Below, piece after piece: positions 42,641 through 51,649 of a DNA stretch of 64,000 bases (position 1 is the first letter of the stretch; each line of letters starts with the position of its first letter). Origin of the DNA: Bradyrhizobium sp. BR13661 (GTDB lineage Bacteria; Pseudomonadota; Alphaproteobacteria; Rhizobiales; Xanthobacteraceae). The notes under the pieces were generated by a model. It did not search any database, was not told where the DNA came from, and was given only the letters and a program-made list of their open reading frames with translations. Both the position numbers and the translations under genes were made by a program. The stretch spans positions 1 to 64,000 of the forward strand of contig NZ_JARXWB010000011.1 of assembly GCF_029892425.1 (NCBI RefSeq). Reading direction: 5' to 3'.

Positions 42641-43042
42641 CTACCGCGCCTTTTCCTTCAAATAAGCGATGATATCAGCGCGATCCTGCGCATCCGGCAC
42701 ATCGAAGAACATCTTGGTTTCCGGCACCATGGCCTGCGGTCCGGTCAGCCATTTGTCGAGGTTTTCCTCGGTCCAGACGATCCCCGAGTTCTTCAGATCA
42801 GGCGAATAGTCATAGCCGGCGACACTGCCCGCCTTGCGCCCGACCACGCCCTTGTGCATCGGGCCGACGCCGTTCTCGTTGATCGAGTGACAGTCTGCGC
42901 AGCCCTTGTAGAGCATCTGACCGCGTGCGGCGTTGCCGGTGGCGCCGGCAGGACCGGCTGCGCACAGGAGCGCGATCGTGATGGCGGCAAGAGCCAGGCT
43001 TGTCGTGCTTCTTGGAAGGACGGAACTCGACCGGACGTTCAT
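42641..43042 (-). CDS. Class I c-type cytochrome
   Basis: A 133-residue periplasmic protein with a Sec signal peptide (about 15-34) and one haem-binding CADCH motif (C48, C51, H52). Met111 in PETKMFFDV is the likely sixth ligand. It belongs to the mitochondrial/c2-type group and would carry electrons between respiratory complexes. The ATG at 43040-43042 follows AGGAG. Next to it on the same strand is a transporter gene, not an oxidase, but the quinol oxidase operon is close by. Confidence 0.9.
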   Translation of the reverse strand: MNVRSSSVLPRSTTSLALAAITIALLCAAGPAGATGNAARGQMLYKGCADCHSINENGVGPMHKGVVGRKAGSVAGYDYSPDLKNSGIVWTEENLDKWLTGPQAMVPETKMFFDVPDAQDRADIIAYLKEKAR

Positions 43043-43097
43043 GTGATCTCCTGTTTGCGGCAGCAAACAGGATCGTCCGGCCCAGATTTTATTCCCG

Positions 43098-44435
43098 TCA
43101 GTTCGAGGACTCGCCCGCATCCATGTCGCCGGCCTCGCGCTGGCCGCTGAGCCAGAGGGCGAGCAGGGTCCAGAACGCGCCCGAGAGCAGATAGGCACCC
43201 GAGGCGATGACGCCGAGATTGGTGGCGAGCAGCAGCGCGACCAGCGGGGCAAAGCCGGCGCCGAACAGCCAGGCCATGTCAGAGGTCAGCGCGGAAGCCG
43301 TGTAGCGGTACATCTGCTTGAAGTTCGAGGCGATCGCGCCCGAGGACTGGCCGAAAGAGAGGCCGAGCAGGATGAAGCCGATCACCATGTAGATGGTCTC
43401 GCCGAACGCGCCGGCATCAAGCAACTGCGGGGCAAAACCGCTATAGATCGCGATCGCGATCGCCGATCCCATCAGCAGCGACTTGCGGCCGACGCGGTCA
43501 GCGATGATCCCTGAGGTCACGATCGCGGCGACACCGAACACGGCGGCGACGATCTCGATGATCAGGAAGCGCACCGGGCTTTCGCGGGTGAACAGGAACA
43601 CCCAGGACAGCGGAAACACCGTGACCATGTGGAACAGCGCGAAGCTCGCGAGCGGCGCGAATGCGCCGAGCATGATGTTGTGGCCTTCGCGGGCAACGGT
43701 GTCGGAGATACGCGAGGGCTGCAATTCGCGGGTCTCGAACAGCGAGGCATATTCCTCCGTCGTCACCATGCGCAGGCGCGCGAACAGCGCCACGACGTTG
43801 ATGGCGAAGGCGACGAAGAACGGATAGCGCCAGCCCCAATCGAAGAAATCATCGGCCGAGAGATTTCCGGCGAAATAGGCAAACAGTGCGCTCGCCACGA
43901 TCAGTCCGAGGGGAGCCCCGAGCTGCGGCACCATCGCGTACCAGCCGCGCTTGGACGCCGGCGCGTTTAGCGCCAGCAGCGAAGCCATGCCGTCCCAGGC
44001 GCCGCCCCAGGCCAGACCCTGTGCGAGACGCGCCAGCGCCAGCAGCCAGATCGCGGCAACGCCGATCTCGGAATAGCCGGGCAGGAACGCCAGCGCCACG
44101 GTGGCGGTGCCGAGCAGGAACAGCGCCGAGACCAGCTTGGCCGTCTTGCCGTACTCGCGGTCGACCGTCATGAAAATGACGGTTCCGATCGGCCGGGCGA
44201 TGAAGGCCAGCGCGAAGATCATGAAGGAATAGAGGGTGCCGGTCAGTTCGCTGGTGAACGGAAACACCAGGCGCGGGAACACGATCACCGAGGCGATCGC
44301 GTAGACAAAAAAGTCGAAGAATTCCGAGGTGCGGCCAATGATGACGCCGATGGCGATCTCGCCGGGACTGGCCTGATCGTGGCCGTGCTCGCCCGAGTGG
44401 ATATCCGCCATTGCGGGGGTCTGTGCCGTCGCCAT
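43098..44435 (-). CDS. MFS transporter (MHS family)
   Basis: A 445-residue inner-membrane protein with about 12 transmembrane segments. The motif after helix 2 and the segments FFDFFVYAIASVIVFPRLVFP and FARLRMVTTEEYASLFE are typical of the metabolite:H+ symporter group (ShiA/KgtP/ProP-like). It may import an organic acid. The ATG at 44433-44435 is used, as upstream in-frame codons overlap the palindrome and promoter. It is divergent from the cyo operon. Confidence 0.87.
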   Translation of the reverse strand: MATAQTPAMADIHSGEHGHDQASPGEIAIGVIIGRTSEFFDFFVYAIASVIVFPRLVFPFTSELTGTLYSFMIFALAFIARPIGTVIFMTVDREYGKTAKLVSALFLLGTATVALAFLPGYSEIGVAAIWLLALARLAQGLAWGGAWDGMASLLALNAPASKRGWYAMVPQLGAPLGLIVASALFAYFAGNLSADDFFDWGWRYPFFVAFAINVVALFARLRMVTTEEYASLFETRELQPSRISDTVAREGHNIMLGAFAPLASFALFHMVTVFPLSWVFLFTRESPVRFLIIEIVAAVFGVAAIVTSGIIADRVGRKSLLMGSAIAIAIYSGFAPQLLDAGAFGETIYMVIGFILLGLSFGQSSGAIASNFKQMYRYTASALTSDMAWLFGAGFAPLVALLLATNLGVIASGAYLLSGAFWTLLALWLSGQREAGDMDAGESSN

Positions 44436-44527
44436 GCGTGCGCCCTTAACGTCCTGAAAACCAAAGCCGACCGCCCGGCTTGACGCCAGGCAATCTGGCC
44501 TTGTCTGGCTCAACATCCCGCAGTGCA

Positions 44528-44550
44528 ACATTGGACAAATTGTCCAATGT
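44528..44550. promoter_or_regulatory. Perfect 23-bp palindrome upstream of the quinol oxidase operon
   Basis: Eleven-base arms ACATTGGACAA and TTGTCCAATGT surround a single A, with no mismatch. It lies 67 bases before the cyoA start and 92 bases from the divergent transporter start. The size suits a dimeric repressor or activator. I cannot match it to a known consensus. Confidence 0.7.
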
Positions 44551-44617
44551 CCGGATTGCTGCGCCGCAGCTACCCCTTGGCCTCGCAAAAGAAACTCATT
44601 CTCATAAGGCTCGGCCC

Positions 44618-45778
44618 GTGTCCCGTCTCAAGATCCTGGCGCTGCTACCCCTGGCAGTCGCGCTCAGCGGCTGCAACTACGTCGTGCTGGCGCCAGCCGG
44701 CGATATCGCGGCGCAACAGCGCGACCTCGTCATCATCTCCACCGTCCTGATGCTCCTGATCGTCGTCCCCGTGATGGCGCTGACGGTGCTGTTCGCCTGG
44801 CGCTACCGCCAGTCCAACAGTTCGGCCCGCTACGAGCCGGATTGGGATCACTCGACCAAGCTCGAGCTGGTGATCTGGTCGGCGCCGCTGCTGATCATCG
44901 TTTGCCTGGGCGCGCTGACCTGGATGGGTACGCACCTGCTCGACCCCTATCGCACGCTCGGCCGCATCCATGCTGATCGCGCGATCGACCAGTCCAAGGC
45001 GGCGCTCGAGGTCGATGTCGTCGCGCTCGACTGGAAGTGGCTGTTTATCTATCCGGACTACGGCATCGCCACCGTCAACGATCTGGCAGCCCCGGTCGAT
45101 CGTCCGATCAACTTCCGCATCACCGCGTCATCGGTGATGAACTCGTTCTACATCCCCGCGCTCGCCGGCCAGATCTACGCGATGCCGGGCATGGAGACGA
45201 AGCTCCACGCCGTCGTCAACCACGCCGGCACTTACAAGGGCTTCTCCGCGAACTACAGCGGCGCCGGCTTCTCCGGCATGCACTTCAACTTCCAGGGTCT
45301 CGACGACAAGGGCTTCGATGCCTGGGTCGCACAGGCCAAGTCGGCTGGCGGTTCGCTTGGTCGCGCCGAGTATCTCCAGCTCGAGAAGCCGAGCGAGAAC
45401 GAGCCGGTGCGCCGCTGGGGCACGGTCGAATCCGATCTCTACCGCCTGATCCTCAACATGTGTGTCGAGACCGGCAAGATGTGCCAGAGCGAGATGATGG
45501 CGATCGACGCCAAGGGCGGCAACGGCCATGAGGGCCTGAACAACACCCTGCCGCTCTCTTACGACAAGTACGCCCGCCGCGGCACCGCGTTCGGCCCCGA
45601 GCCTGTTTTCGTCGCCGGCACCTGCACGCCGGATGCGCCGCAGGGGCAGACGACCGCGGCGATCAAGGCGCCGCTCGACACCGCGCCGCTCATCGGCGCC
45701 GGTCTCAAGCGGCCGACCTTCTCGCCGCTGAAGTCCTCCTCCTTCTTCCTCGGACAACGTCCGAAATCCGACTCCTAA
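44618..45778 (+). CDS. cyoA: Cytochrome bo-type ubiquinol oxidase subunit II
   Basis: A 386-residue lipoprotein (lipobox LSGC, Cys19) with two transmembrane helices (about 38-60 and 82-105) and a periplasmic cupredoxin domain. That domain lacks the CuA Cys ligands, as expected for a quinol oxidase (GAGFSGMHFNFQ instead of the CuA loop). The C-terminal 100 residues form an extra domain with NMCVETGKMC. The start is a GTG at 44618, preceded by AAGG. First gene of the cyo operon. Confidence 0.93.
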   Translation: MSRLKILALLPLAVALSGCNYVVLAPAGDIAAQQRDLVIISTVLMLLIVVPVMALTVLFAWRYRQSNSSARYEPDWDHSTKLELVIWSAPLLIIVCLGALTWMGTHLLDPYRTLGRIHADRAIDQSKAALEVDVVALDWKWLFIYPDYGIATVNDLAAPVDRPINFRITASSVMNSFYIPALAGQIYAMPGMETKLHAVVNHAGTYKGFSANYSGAGFSGMHFNFQGLDDKGFDAWVAQAKSAGGSLGRAEYLQLEKPSENEPVRRWGTVESDLYRLILNMCVETGKMCQSEMMAIDAKGGNGHEGLNNTLPLSYDKYARRGTAFGPEPVFVAGTCTPDAPQGQTTAAIKAPLDTAPLIGAGLKRPTFSPLKSSSFFLGQRPKSDS

Positions 45779-45789
45779 AGAGAGCTCGC

Positions 45790-47787
45790 ATGTCTCCTGA
45801 TCTTCTCAAGCTCATCTTCGGCCGTCTCGGCATCGATTCGCTGCCACTGCACGAGCCGATCCTCGTCGGCACCTTCGCGGTGGTCGCGCTCGGCGGCATC
45901 ACGCTGCTCGCCGGCGTCACCTATTTCCGCCTCTGGGGCTATCTCTGGCGCGAATGGTTCACCAGCGTGGACCACAAGCGTATCGGCGTCATGTACATGA
46001 TCCTCGGGATCGTGATGCTGCTGCGCGGCTTCGCCGACGCCCTCATGATGCGTGCGCAGCAGGCACTCGCGTTCGGCGGTTCCGAGGGCTTCCTCCCCGC
46101 CCATCACTACGACCAGGTCTTCACCGCCCACGGCGTAATCATGATCTTCTTCGTGGCGATGCCGCTGGTCACCGGCCTGATGAACTTCGTCGTGCCGCTG
46201 CAGATCGGCGCGCGCGACGTGTCATTCCCGTTCCTGAACAATTTCAGCTTCTGGATGACGGTCGGCGGCGCGGTGCTGGTGATGCTCTCGCTGTTCATCG
46301 GTGAATTCGCCCGAACCGGGTGGCTCGCTTATCCGCCGCTGTCCAACATCGGCTACAGTCCTGATGTCGGCGTCGACTATTACATATGGGGATTGCAGGT
46401 CGCAGGCGTCGGAACGACGCTGTCCGGCATCAACCTGATCTGCACCATCGTCAAGCTGCGCTGCCCCGGCATGACCATGATGCGGATGCCGGTGTTCACC
46501 TGGACCTCGCTCTGCACCAACATCCTGATCGTCGCCTCCTTCCCGGTCCTGACCGTCGTGCTCGCGCTGCTCTCGCTCGATCGTTACGTCGGCACCAACT
46601 TCTTCACGAACGATTTCGGCGGCAGCCCGATGATGTACGTGAACTTGATCTGGATCTGGGGCCATCCCGAGGTCTACATCCTGGTTCTCCCCGCCTTCGG
46701 CATCTTCTCGGAAGTCACCTCGACCTTCTCCGGCAAGCGTCTGTTCGGCTACACCTCGATGGTCTACGCCACGGTCGTCATCACCATCCTGTCGTATCTG
46801 GTCTGGCTGCACCACTTCTTCACGATGGGCTCGGGCGCCAGCGTCAATTCGTTCTTCGGCATCACCACGATGATCATCTCGATCCCGACGGGCGCGAAGA
46901 TGTTCAACTGGCTGTTCACGATGTATCGCGGCCGCATACGCTACGAGCTGCCGATGATGTGGACGATCGCCTTCATGCTGACCTTCGTGATCGGCGGCAT
47001 GACCGGTGTGCTGCTCGCGGTGCCGCCGGCCGACTTCGTCCTGCACAACAGCCTGTTCCTGATCGCGCACTTCCACAACGTGATCATCGGCGGCGTGGTG
47101 TTCGGCGCTTTCGCCGGCATCAGCTACTGGTTCCCGAAGGCGTTCGGCTTCAGGCTGGATCCGTTCTGGGGCAAGATGTCGTTCTGGTTCTGGGTCACCG
47201 GCTTCTACATGGCCTTCATGCCGCTCTATGTGCTCGGCCTGATGGGTGTGACCCGCCGCCTGCGCGTGTTCGACGATCCTTCGCTTCAAATCTGGTTCGT
47301 CATCGCCGCGATCGGCGCCGGCCTCGTCTTCCTCGGCATCCTCTCGATGCTGATGCAGTTCGCGGTCTCCTTCCTCAAGCGCGAGCAGCTCAGGGACGTC
47401 ACCGGCGATCCCTGGGATGCGCGCACGCTGGAATGGGCGACCTCCTCGCCCCCGCCGGACTATAACTTCGCCTTCACCCCCGTCGTTCACGACAATGACG
47501 CGTGGTGGGACATGAAGAAGCGCGGCTACCAGCGTCCGCTCACCGGGTTCAAGCCGATCCACATGCCCAGCAGCACCGGCACCGGCATCATTCTCGCCGG
47601 CTTCGCCACCGCCATGGGTTTCGGTCTGATCTGGTACATCTGGTGGCTGGCGGCGTTGAGCTTCATCGCGCTGCTCGCCGTCGGGATCGGCCACACCTTC
47701 AACTATCATCGCGACTTCGACATTCCGGCTGACGACGTCATCCGGACCGAGGACGCGCGCACCAAACTGCTCGCCGGAGCCAAGTAA
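45790..47787 (+). CDS. cyoB: Cytochrome bo-type ubiquinol oxidase subunit I
   Basis: A 665-residue haem-copper oxidase core with about 15 transmembrane segments. Haem and CuB ligands are visible: FTAHGVIMIFF, WIWGHPEVYILVLP with the His-Tyr cross-link and the D-channel Glu, WLHHFFTMG, and IAHFHNVIIGG. The quinol-site residues known from E. coli CyoB are present in RGFADALMMR and HHYDQ, which confirms use of quinol rather than cytochrome c. It pumps protons while reducing oxygen. Confidence 0.96.
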   Translation: MSPDLLKLIFGRLGIDSLPLHEPILVGTFAVVALGGITLLAGVTYFRLWGYLWREWFTSVDHKRIGVMYMILGIVMLLRGFADALMMRAQQALAFGGSEGFLPAHHYDQVFTAHGVIMIFFVAMPLVTGLMNFVVPLQIGARDVSFPFLNNFSFWMTVGGAVLVMLSLFIGEFARTGWLAYPPLSNIGYSPDVGVDYYIWGLQVAGVGTTLSGINLICTIVKLRCPGMTMMRMPVFTWTSLCTNILIVASFPVLTVVLALLSLDRYVGTNFFTNDFGGSPMMYVNLIWIWGHPEVYILVLPAFGIFSEVTSTFSGKRLFGYTSMVYATVVITILSYLVWLHHFFTMGSGASVNSFFGITTMIISIPTGAKMFNWLFTMYRGRIRYELPMMWTIAFMLTFVIGGMTGVLLAVPPADFVLHNSLFLIAHFHNVIIGGVVFGAFAGISYWFPKAFGFRLDPFWGKMSFWFWVTGFYMAFMPLYVLGLMGVTRRLRVFDDPSLQIWFVIAAIGAGLVFLGILSMLMQFAVSFLKREQLRDVTGDPWDARTLEWATSSPPPDYNFAFTPVVHDNDAWWDMKKRGYQRPLTGFKPIHMPSSTGTGIILAGFATAMGFGLIWYIWWLAALSFIALLAVGIGHTFNYHRDFDIPADDVIRTEDARTKLLAGAK

Positions 47788-48417
47788 ATGACTGTCGCTG
47801 TCAATCCCATCCAAACCGGCGAGCCGGTCTTCTATCTGGCCGACGAACACCCGCATCCGGAAGGCTACAGCACCTCGCTCGGCTTCTGGATTTATCTGAT
47901 GAGCGACTGTCTCATCTTCGCGATGCTGTTCGCGGCCTTCGGCGTGCTCGGCGGCAATTATGCCGCCGGTCCGGCGCCGAAGGATCTGTTCGACCTCGAC
48001 CTGGTCGCGGTGAACACCTCGATGCTGCTGCTGTCGTCGATCACCTATGGTTTTGCCATGCTGACGATGCAGCAGAACAAGATCGCACAGACCCAGATGT
48101 GGCTCCTGATCACCGGCCTGTTCGGCGCCGCCTTCATCGGCATCGAGCTCACCGAGTTCGCCCACATGATCCGCGAGGGCGCCACGCCTCAGCGCAGCGC
48201 TTTCCTGTCGGCCTTCTTCACCCTGGTCGGCACCCACGGCCTGCACGTCTCCTGCGGCCTGATCTGGCTGGTGACCTTGATGGTGCAGGTCTGGCGTTAC
48301 GGCCTGATCGAGGCCAACCGCCGCCGCCTGATGTGCCTGTCGATGTTCTGGCACTTCCTCGACGTGGTCTGGATCGGCGTCTTCACCTTCGTCTATCTCC
48401 TGGGAGTTCTGCGATGA
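47788..48417 (+). CDS. cyoC: Cytochrome bo-type ubiquinol oxidase subunit III
   Basis: A 209-residue inner-membrane protein with five transmembrane segments, typical of CyoC. Motifs include GFWIYLMSDCLIFAMLFA and the final HFLDVVWIGVFTFVYLLG. The start codon directly follows the cyoB stop (TAAATG), and its stop overlaps cyoD by four bases. Confidence 0.94.
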   Translation: MTVAVNPIQTGEPVFYLADEHPHPEGYSTSLGFWIYLMSDCLIFAMLFAAFGVLGGNYAAGPAPKDLFDLDLVAVNTSMLLLSSITYGFAMLTMQQNKIAQTQMWLLITGLFGAAFIGIELTEFAHMIREGATPQRSAFLSAFFTLVGTHGLHVSCGLIWLVTLMVQVWRYGLIEANRRRLMCLSMFWHFLDVVWIGVFTFVYLLGVLR

Positions 48418-48794
48418 ACACCGATACCCACGCCGCCCACGCCGACGGCCATCACCACGATGACGGCCACGCCCACAGCACGTTCTCGGGCTACATGCTC
48501 GGCTTCGTGCTCTCGGTGGTGCTCACCGCGATCCCGTTCTGGCTGGTGATGAGCGGCACACTGCCGAGCAAGCAGATCACCGCGCTGGTCATCATGGCCT
48601 TCGCGGTGGTGCAGATCGTCGTGCACATGATCTACTTCCTGCACATGAGCCCGAAGTCCGAGAACGGCTGGAGCATGATGGCGCTGATCTTCACCATCGT
48701 GATGGTGGTGATCGCGCTGTCCGGTTCGCTGTGGGTGATGAATCACCTCAACAGCAACATGATGCCGATCCACGAGATGACGGGGATGAAGTGA
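48414..48794 (+). CDS. cyoD: Cytochrome bo-type ubiquinol oxidase subunit IV
   Basis: A 126-residue inner-membrane protein with three transmembrane helices and the CyoD motif MIYFLHM. The N-terminal HAAHADGHHHDDGHAH stretch is His-rich and could bind metal; this is an embellishment on the usual subunit. It overlaps cyoC (ATGA) and the Surf1 gene (GTGA). Confidence 0.92.
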   Translation: MNTDTHAAHADGHHHDDGHAHSTFSGYMLGFVLSVVLTAIPFWLVMSGTLPSKQITALVIMAFAVVQIVVHMIYFLHMSPKSENGWSMMALIFTIVMVVIALSGSLWVMNHLNSNMMPIHEMTGMK

Positions 48795-49639
48795 GCGATC
48801 TCGTGAGCCACGAGGATGCCGAACCGCGCAGCCCCGCAAGGGCTGCGCGTCCGCGCCTGTGGCTCACGGTTCTCTCGCTGACTGCCTTCGTCGTTCTGAT
48901 GAGCCTCGGCGTCTGGCAAGTCGAGCGCCGCGCCTGGAAGCTGGCGTTGATCGACCGCGTCGAGCAGCGTGTCCACGCCCCGGCCCAGCCGATCCCCTCG
49001 CCCGCATCATGGCCAGCGGTCTCCCCCGCAAATGACGAATACCGGCATGTCAGCGTTTCCGGCCGCTTCCTGCACGACCGTGAAACGCTGGTTCAAGCTG
49101 TCACCGAGGAAGGCCCCGGCTATTGGGTGCTGACGCCGCTCGAACGCGACGACGGCGCGACGATCCTGATCAACCGCGGCTTCGTGCCGTCCGGGCGGCG
49201 AGATCCATCGACGCGCCAAGGCGGCAATCCGGGCGGCCAGGTCGAGGTCACCGGCCTCTTGCGCATGACCGAGCCGAAGGGCGGATTTCTCAGGGACAAC
49301 GTGCCTCAGCACAACCGCTGGTACTCGCGGGATGTTGCGGCGATCGCGGCAGCGCGGGACCTCCGGAACGTCGCGCCCTTCTTCGTCGATGCCGATGCCG
49401 GATCACAATCCGGCAACGATCCCATCGGCGGATTGACCGTGGTCCGCTTTCCCAATAACCACCTGATCTACGCGCTGACGTGGTTTACCCTGGCCTTTAT
49501 GCTGGCGGGCAGGCTTTTCGTCACATTCCGCGGCGGGCTGTTCCGCCGCAAGCGCTTCGTCCACGAATCGGCCGGCGGCTTCGATGCCTCCGTCCGCAGG
49601 ACGGGATCAGATGCTGGAACGATCGTCGAACCGACCTGA
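48791..49639 (+). CDS. SURF1 family oxidase assembly protein
   Basis: A 282-residue membrane protein with one N-terminal (about 22-40) and one C-terminal (about 232-250) transmembrane helix and a large periplasmic part. Motifs LGVWQVERRAWKLALI, ILINRGFVP and HLIYALTWF are the SURF1 signature. It helps insert haem a into oxidases. Quinol-oxidase-linked copies are known as Surf1q in Paracoccus. The GTG start overlaps the cyoD stop by four bases. No cyoE (haem O synthase) gene is seen next to it. Confidence 0.9.
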   Translation: MSDLVSHEDAEPRSPARAARPRLWLTVLSLTAFVVLMSLGVWQVERRAWKLALIDRVEQRVHAPAQPIPSPASWPAVSPANDEYRHVSVSGRFLHDRETLVQAVTEEGPGYWVLTPLERDDGATILINRGFVPSGRRDPSTRQGGNPGGQVEVTGLLRMTEPKGGFLRDNVPQHNRWYSRDVAAIAAARDLRNVAPFFVDADAGSQSGNDPIGGLTVVRFPNNHLIYALTWFTLAFMLAGRLFVTFRGGLFRRKRFVHESAGGFDASVRRTGSDAGTIVEPT

Positions 49640-50996
49640 CGACGGGAACAAATTTGGCGAGCTCGCCGTCACGCTGCAATCGCAGGCGGATGCGCGCAGC
49701 GAGCTGATCGGCGCTGCTCCGACCGACGACGAGACCAACCGCAAGAACATGGCGCTGCTGATCCAGTTGCGCTGGACCGCGGTGGTCGGCCAGATCGTCA
49801 CCATCGGCGGCGTGCACTTCTGGCTCGGCATTCCCCTGCCCCTCACCCGGATGGGCGCGGTGATCGGCGCGCTGGTGCTGCTCAATGTGTCGAGCCTGGT
49901 CTGGGTGCGCCACCGCGCCGCGATCTCCAGCAACGAGTTGCTGGTCGCGCTGATGCTGGATGTCGCCGCGCTGACCGCGCAGCTTTACCTCAGCGGCGGC
50001 GCCACCAATCCCTTCACCTCGCTGTTCCTGCTCCAGGTCACGCTCGGCGCAGTGCTGCTCGACGCCCGCTCGACCTGGTCGCTGGTGGCGTTGACCTGTG
50101 CGTGCTTTGTCTGGCTGACGCTGGCCTACCGGCCGCTCGACCTGCCGCCCAATCCGCTCAGCGAGACCTATACGCTCACCGTCGCCGGCATGCTGCTGGG
50201 CTTCGCGCTCAACGCGATCCTGCTGGTGGTGTTCGTAACCCGCATCAACAGGAATTTGCGCCAGCGCGACGCGCATCTGGCGGCGCTGCGCCAGCATGCG
50301 GCCGAGCAGGATCACATCGTCCGGATGGGCCTGCTCGCCTCTGGCGCTGCGCATGAGCTCGGCACGCCGCTGGCCTCGCTCTCGGTCATCCTGAGCGATT
50401 GGCGCCGCATGCCGGATCTCGCCGCCGATCAGGAGCTTGCCGAAGACCTCACCGAAATGGAAACCTCGCTCCAGCGTTGCAAGTCGATCGTGACGGGCAT
50501 TCTGGTCTCGGCCGGCGAGGCCCGCGGAGAAGGATCCTCGCCGACGACGGTGACGGCGTTCGTCACCGCGCTGGTCGAGGAATGGCGCGACGCCCGCTCG
50601 GCGCGCACGCTCTATTTCGTCAACACCTTTGGCGAGGACGTCGCGATCGTCTCCGACATCGCGCTGAAGCAGGTGATCTTCAACGTCCTCGACAATGCCT
50701 ATGAGGTCTCGCGCGAGTGGGTCGAGCTCGTTGCCGAACGCGAGGGCGACAATCTGGTGCTCTCGATCAGCGACCGCGGCCCGGGCTTCGCGCCGGAAAT
50801 GCTGGCGCAGCTCGGAAAACCCTATCAGTCGAGCAAGGGCCGCGCCGGCGGCGGGCTCGGCCTGTTCCTGGTGGTGAACGTGGTGCGCAAGCTCGGAGGC
50901 AGCGTCACCGCCGAGAACCACAGGAAGCGCGGCGCTACGGTGCGCCTGACCCTGCCGCTCGCCACACTCGCGATCGGAGGCAGCTTTGACGCCTGA
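49611..50996 (+). CDS. Redox sensor histidine kinase, RegB/PrrB/ActS/RegS family
   Basis: A 461-residue membrane kinase. After six transmembrane segments (about 50-215) come the H-box GAAHELGTPLASL (phospho-His 249) and an ATPase domain (NVLDNAYEVS; GRAGGGLGLFLV). The ubiquinone-binding GGATNPF motif (129-135) and a conserved redox Cys (C290 in SLQRCKSI) are both present, as in RegB. It senses the quinone-pool redox state. I prefer ATG 49611 after GGGA; an ATG at 49584 is possible. It overlaps the Surf1 gene by 29 bases. Confidence 0.92.
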   Translation: MLERSSNRPDDGNKFGELAVTLQSQADARSELIGAAPTDDETNRKNMALLIQLRWTAVVGQIVTIGGVHFWLGIPLPLTRMGAVIGALVLLNVSSLVWVRHRAAISSNELLVALMLDVAALTAQLYLSGGATNPFTSLFLLQVTLGAVLLDARSTWSLVALTCACFVWLTLAYRPLDLPPNPLSETYTLTVAGMLLGFALNAILLVVFVTRINRNLRQRDAHLAALRQHAAEQDHIVRMGLLASGAAHELGTPLASLSVILSDWRRMPDLAADQELAEDLTEMETSLQRCKSIVTGILVSAGEARGEGSSPTTVTAFVTALVEEWRDARSARTLYFVNTFGEDVAIVSDIALKQVIFNVLDNAYEVSREWVELVAEREGDNLVLSISDRGPGFAPEMLAQLGKPYQSSKGRAGGGLGLFLVVNVVRKLGGSVTAENHRKRGATVRLTLPLATLAIGGSFDA

Positions 50997-51519
50997 TCGC
51001 TCGCTCATCGTCGTCGAGGATGACGAGGGCTTTGCACGCACGCTAAAGCGCTCGTTCGAACGTCGCGGCTACGAGGTCGTACTCGCCGCCTCGATCGAAG
51101 ACGTCCGGCAGGTCTTGGAAGGACGAACGTTCGGCTACGCCGTGGTCGACCTCAAGCTCGGCGGCGCCTCGGGGCTCGCTTGCGTCGAGCTGCTGCATAC
51201 CCACGACGAAGACATGCTGATCGTGGTGCTGACCGGCTTTGCCAGCATCTCGACCGCCGTCGAGGCCATCAAGCTCGGTGCCTGCCACTACCTCGCAAAG
51301 CCCTCCAACACCGACGACATCGAAGCCGCGTTCCACAAGGCCGAGGGCAATGCCGAGGTCGCGCTGGACGTGCGGCCGACCTCGATCAAGACGCTGGAAT
51401 GGGAGCGCATCCACCAGACGCTGATCGAGACCGATTTCAACATCTCCGAAGCGGCAAGGCGGCTGGGGATGCACCGCCGCACGCTGGCAAGGAAGCTCGA
51501 GAAGCGGCCGGTGAAGTGA
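50986..51519 (+). CDS. Response regulator, RegA/PrrA/ActR/RegR family
   Basis: A 177-residue regulator. The receiver domain has acidic residues EDD (11-13), phospho-Asp D55 in VVDLKLGG, and Lys in LAKPSN. The C-terminal Fis-type helix-turn-helix (FNISEAARRLGMHRRTLARKLEKRPVK) is the highly conserved RegA DNA-binding motif. The start is a TTG at 50986, directed by GGAGG five bases upstream. It overlaps the kinase stop, so both are made together. It would activate or repress respiratory genes when quinones are reduced. Confidence 0.94.
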   Translation: MTPDRSLIVVEDDEGFARTLKRSFERRGYEVVLAASIEDVRQVLEGRTFGYAVVDLKLGGASGLACVELLHTHDEDMLIVVLTGFASISTAVEAIKLGACHYLAKPSNTDDIEAAFHKAEGNAEVALDVRPTSIKTLEWERIHQTLIETDFNISEAARRLGMHRRTLARKLEKRPVK

Positions 51520-51649
51520 GCGGTTCGCCGCGCGGGGAGGAAAACACCCGCCCGAGTTGATGACCCCGCGGGCAGGCATCACTAGACTGTTGGAAGCGGT
51601 GGCTGACGGCGCCGCTGTGCTGCAACGGCCCAAGCGAGGAGACCGCCCC

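Noticed and set aside
46222..48354. 710-codon minus-strand frame opposite cyoB and cyoC
   Set aside because: The plus-strand genes are certain from haem and copper ligands. The antisense product is His/Gln/Asp-rich low complexity without a known fold.
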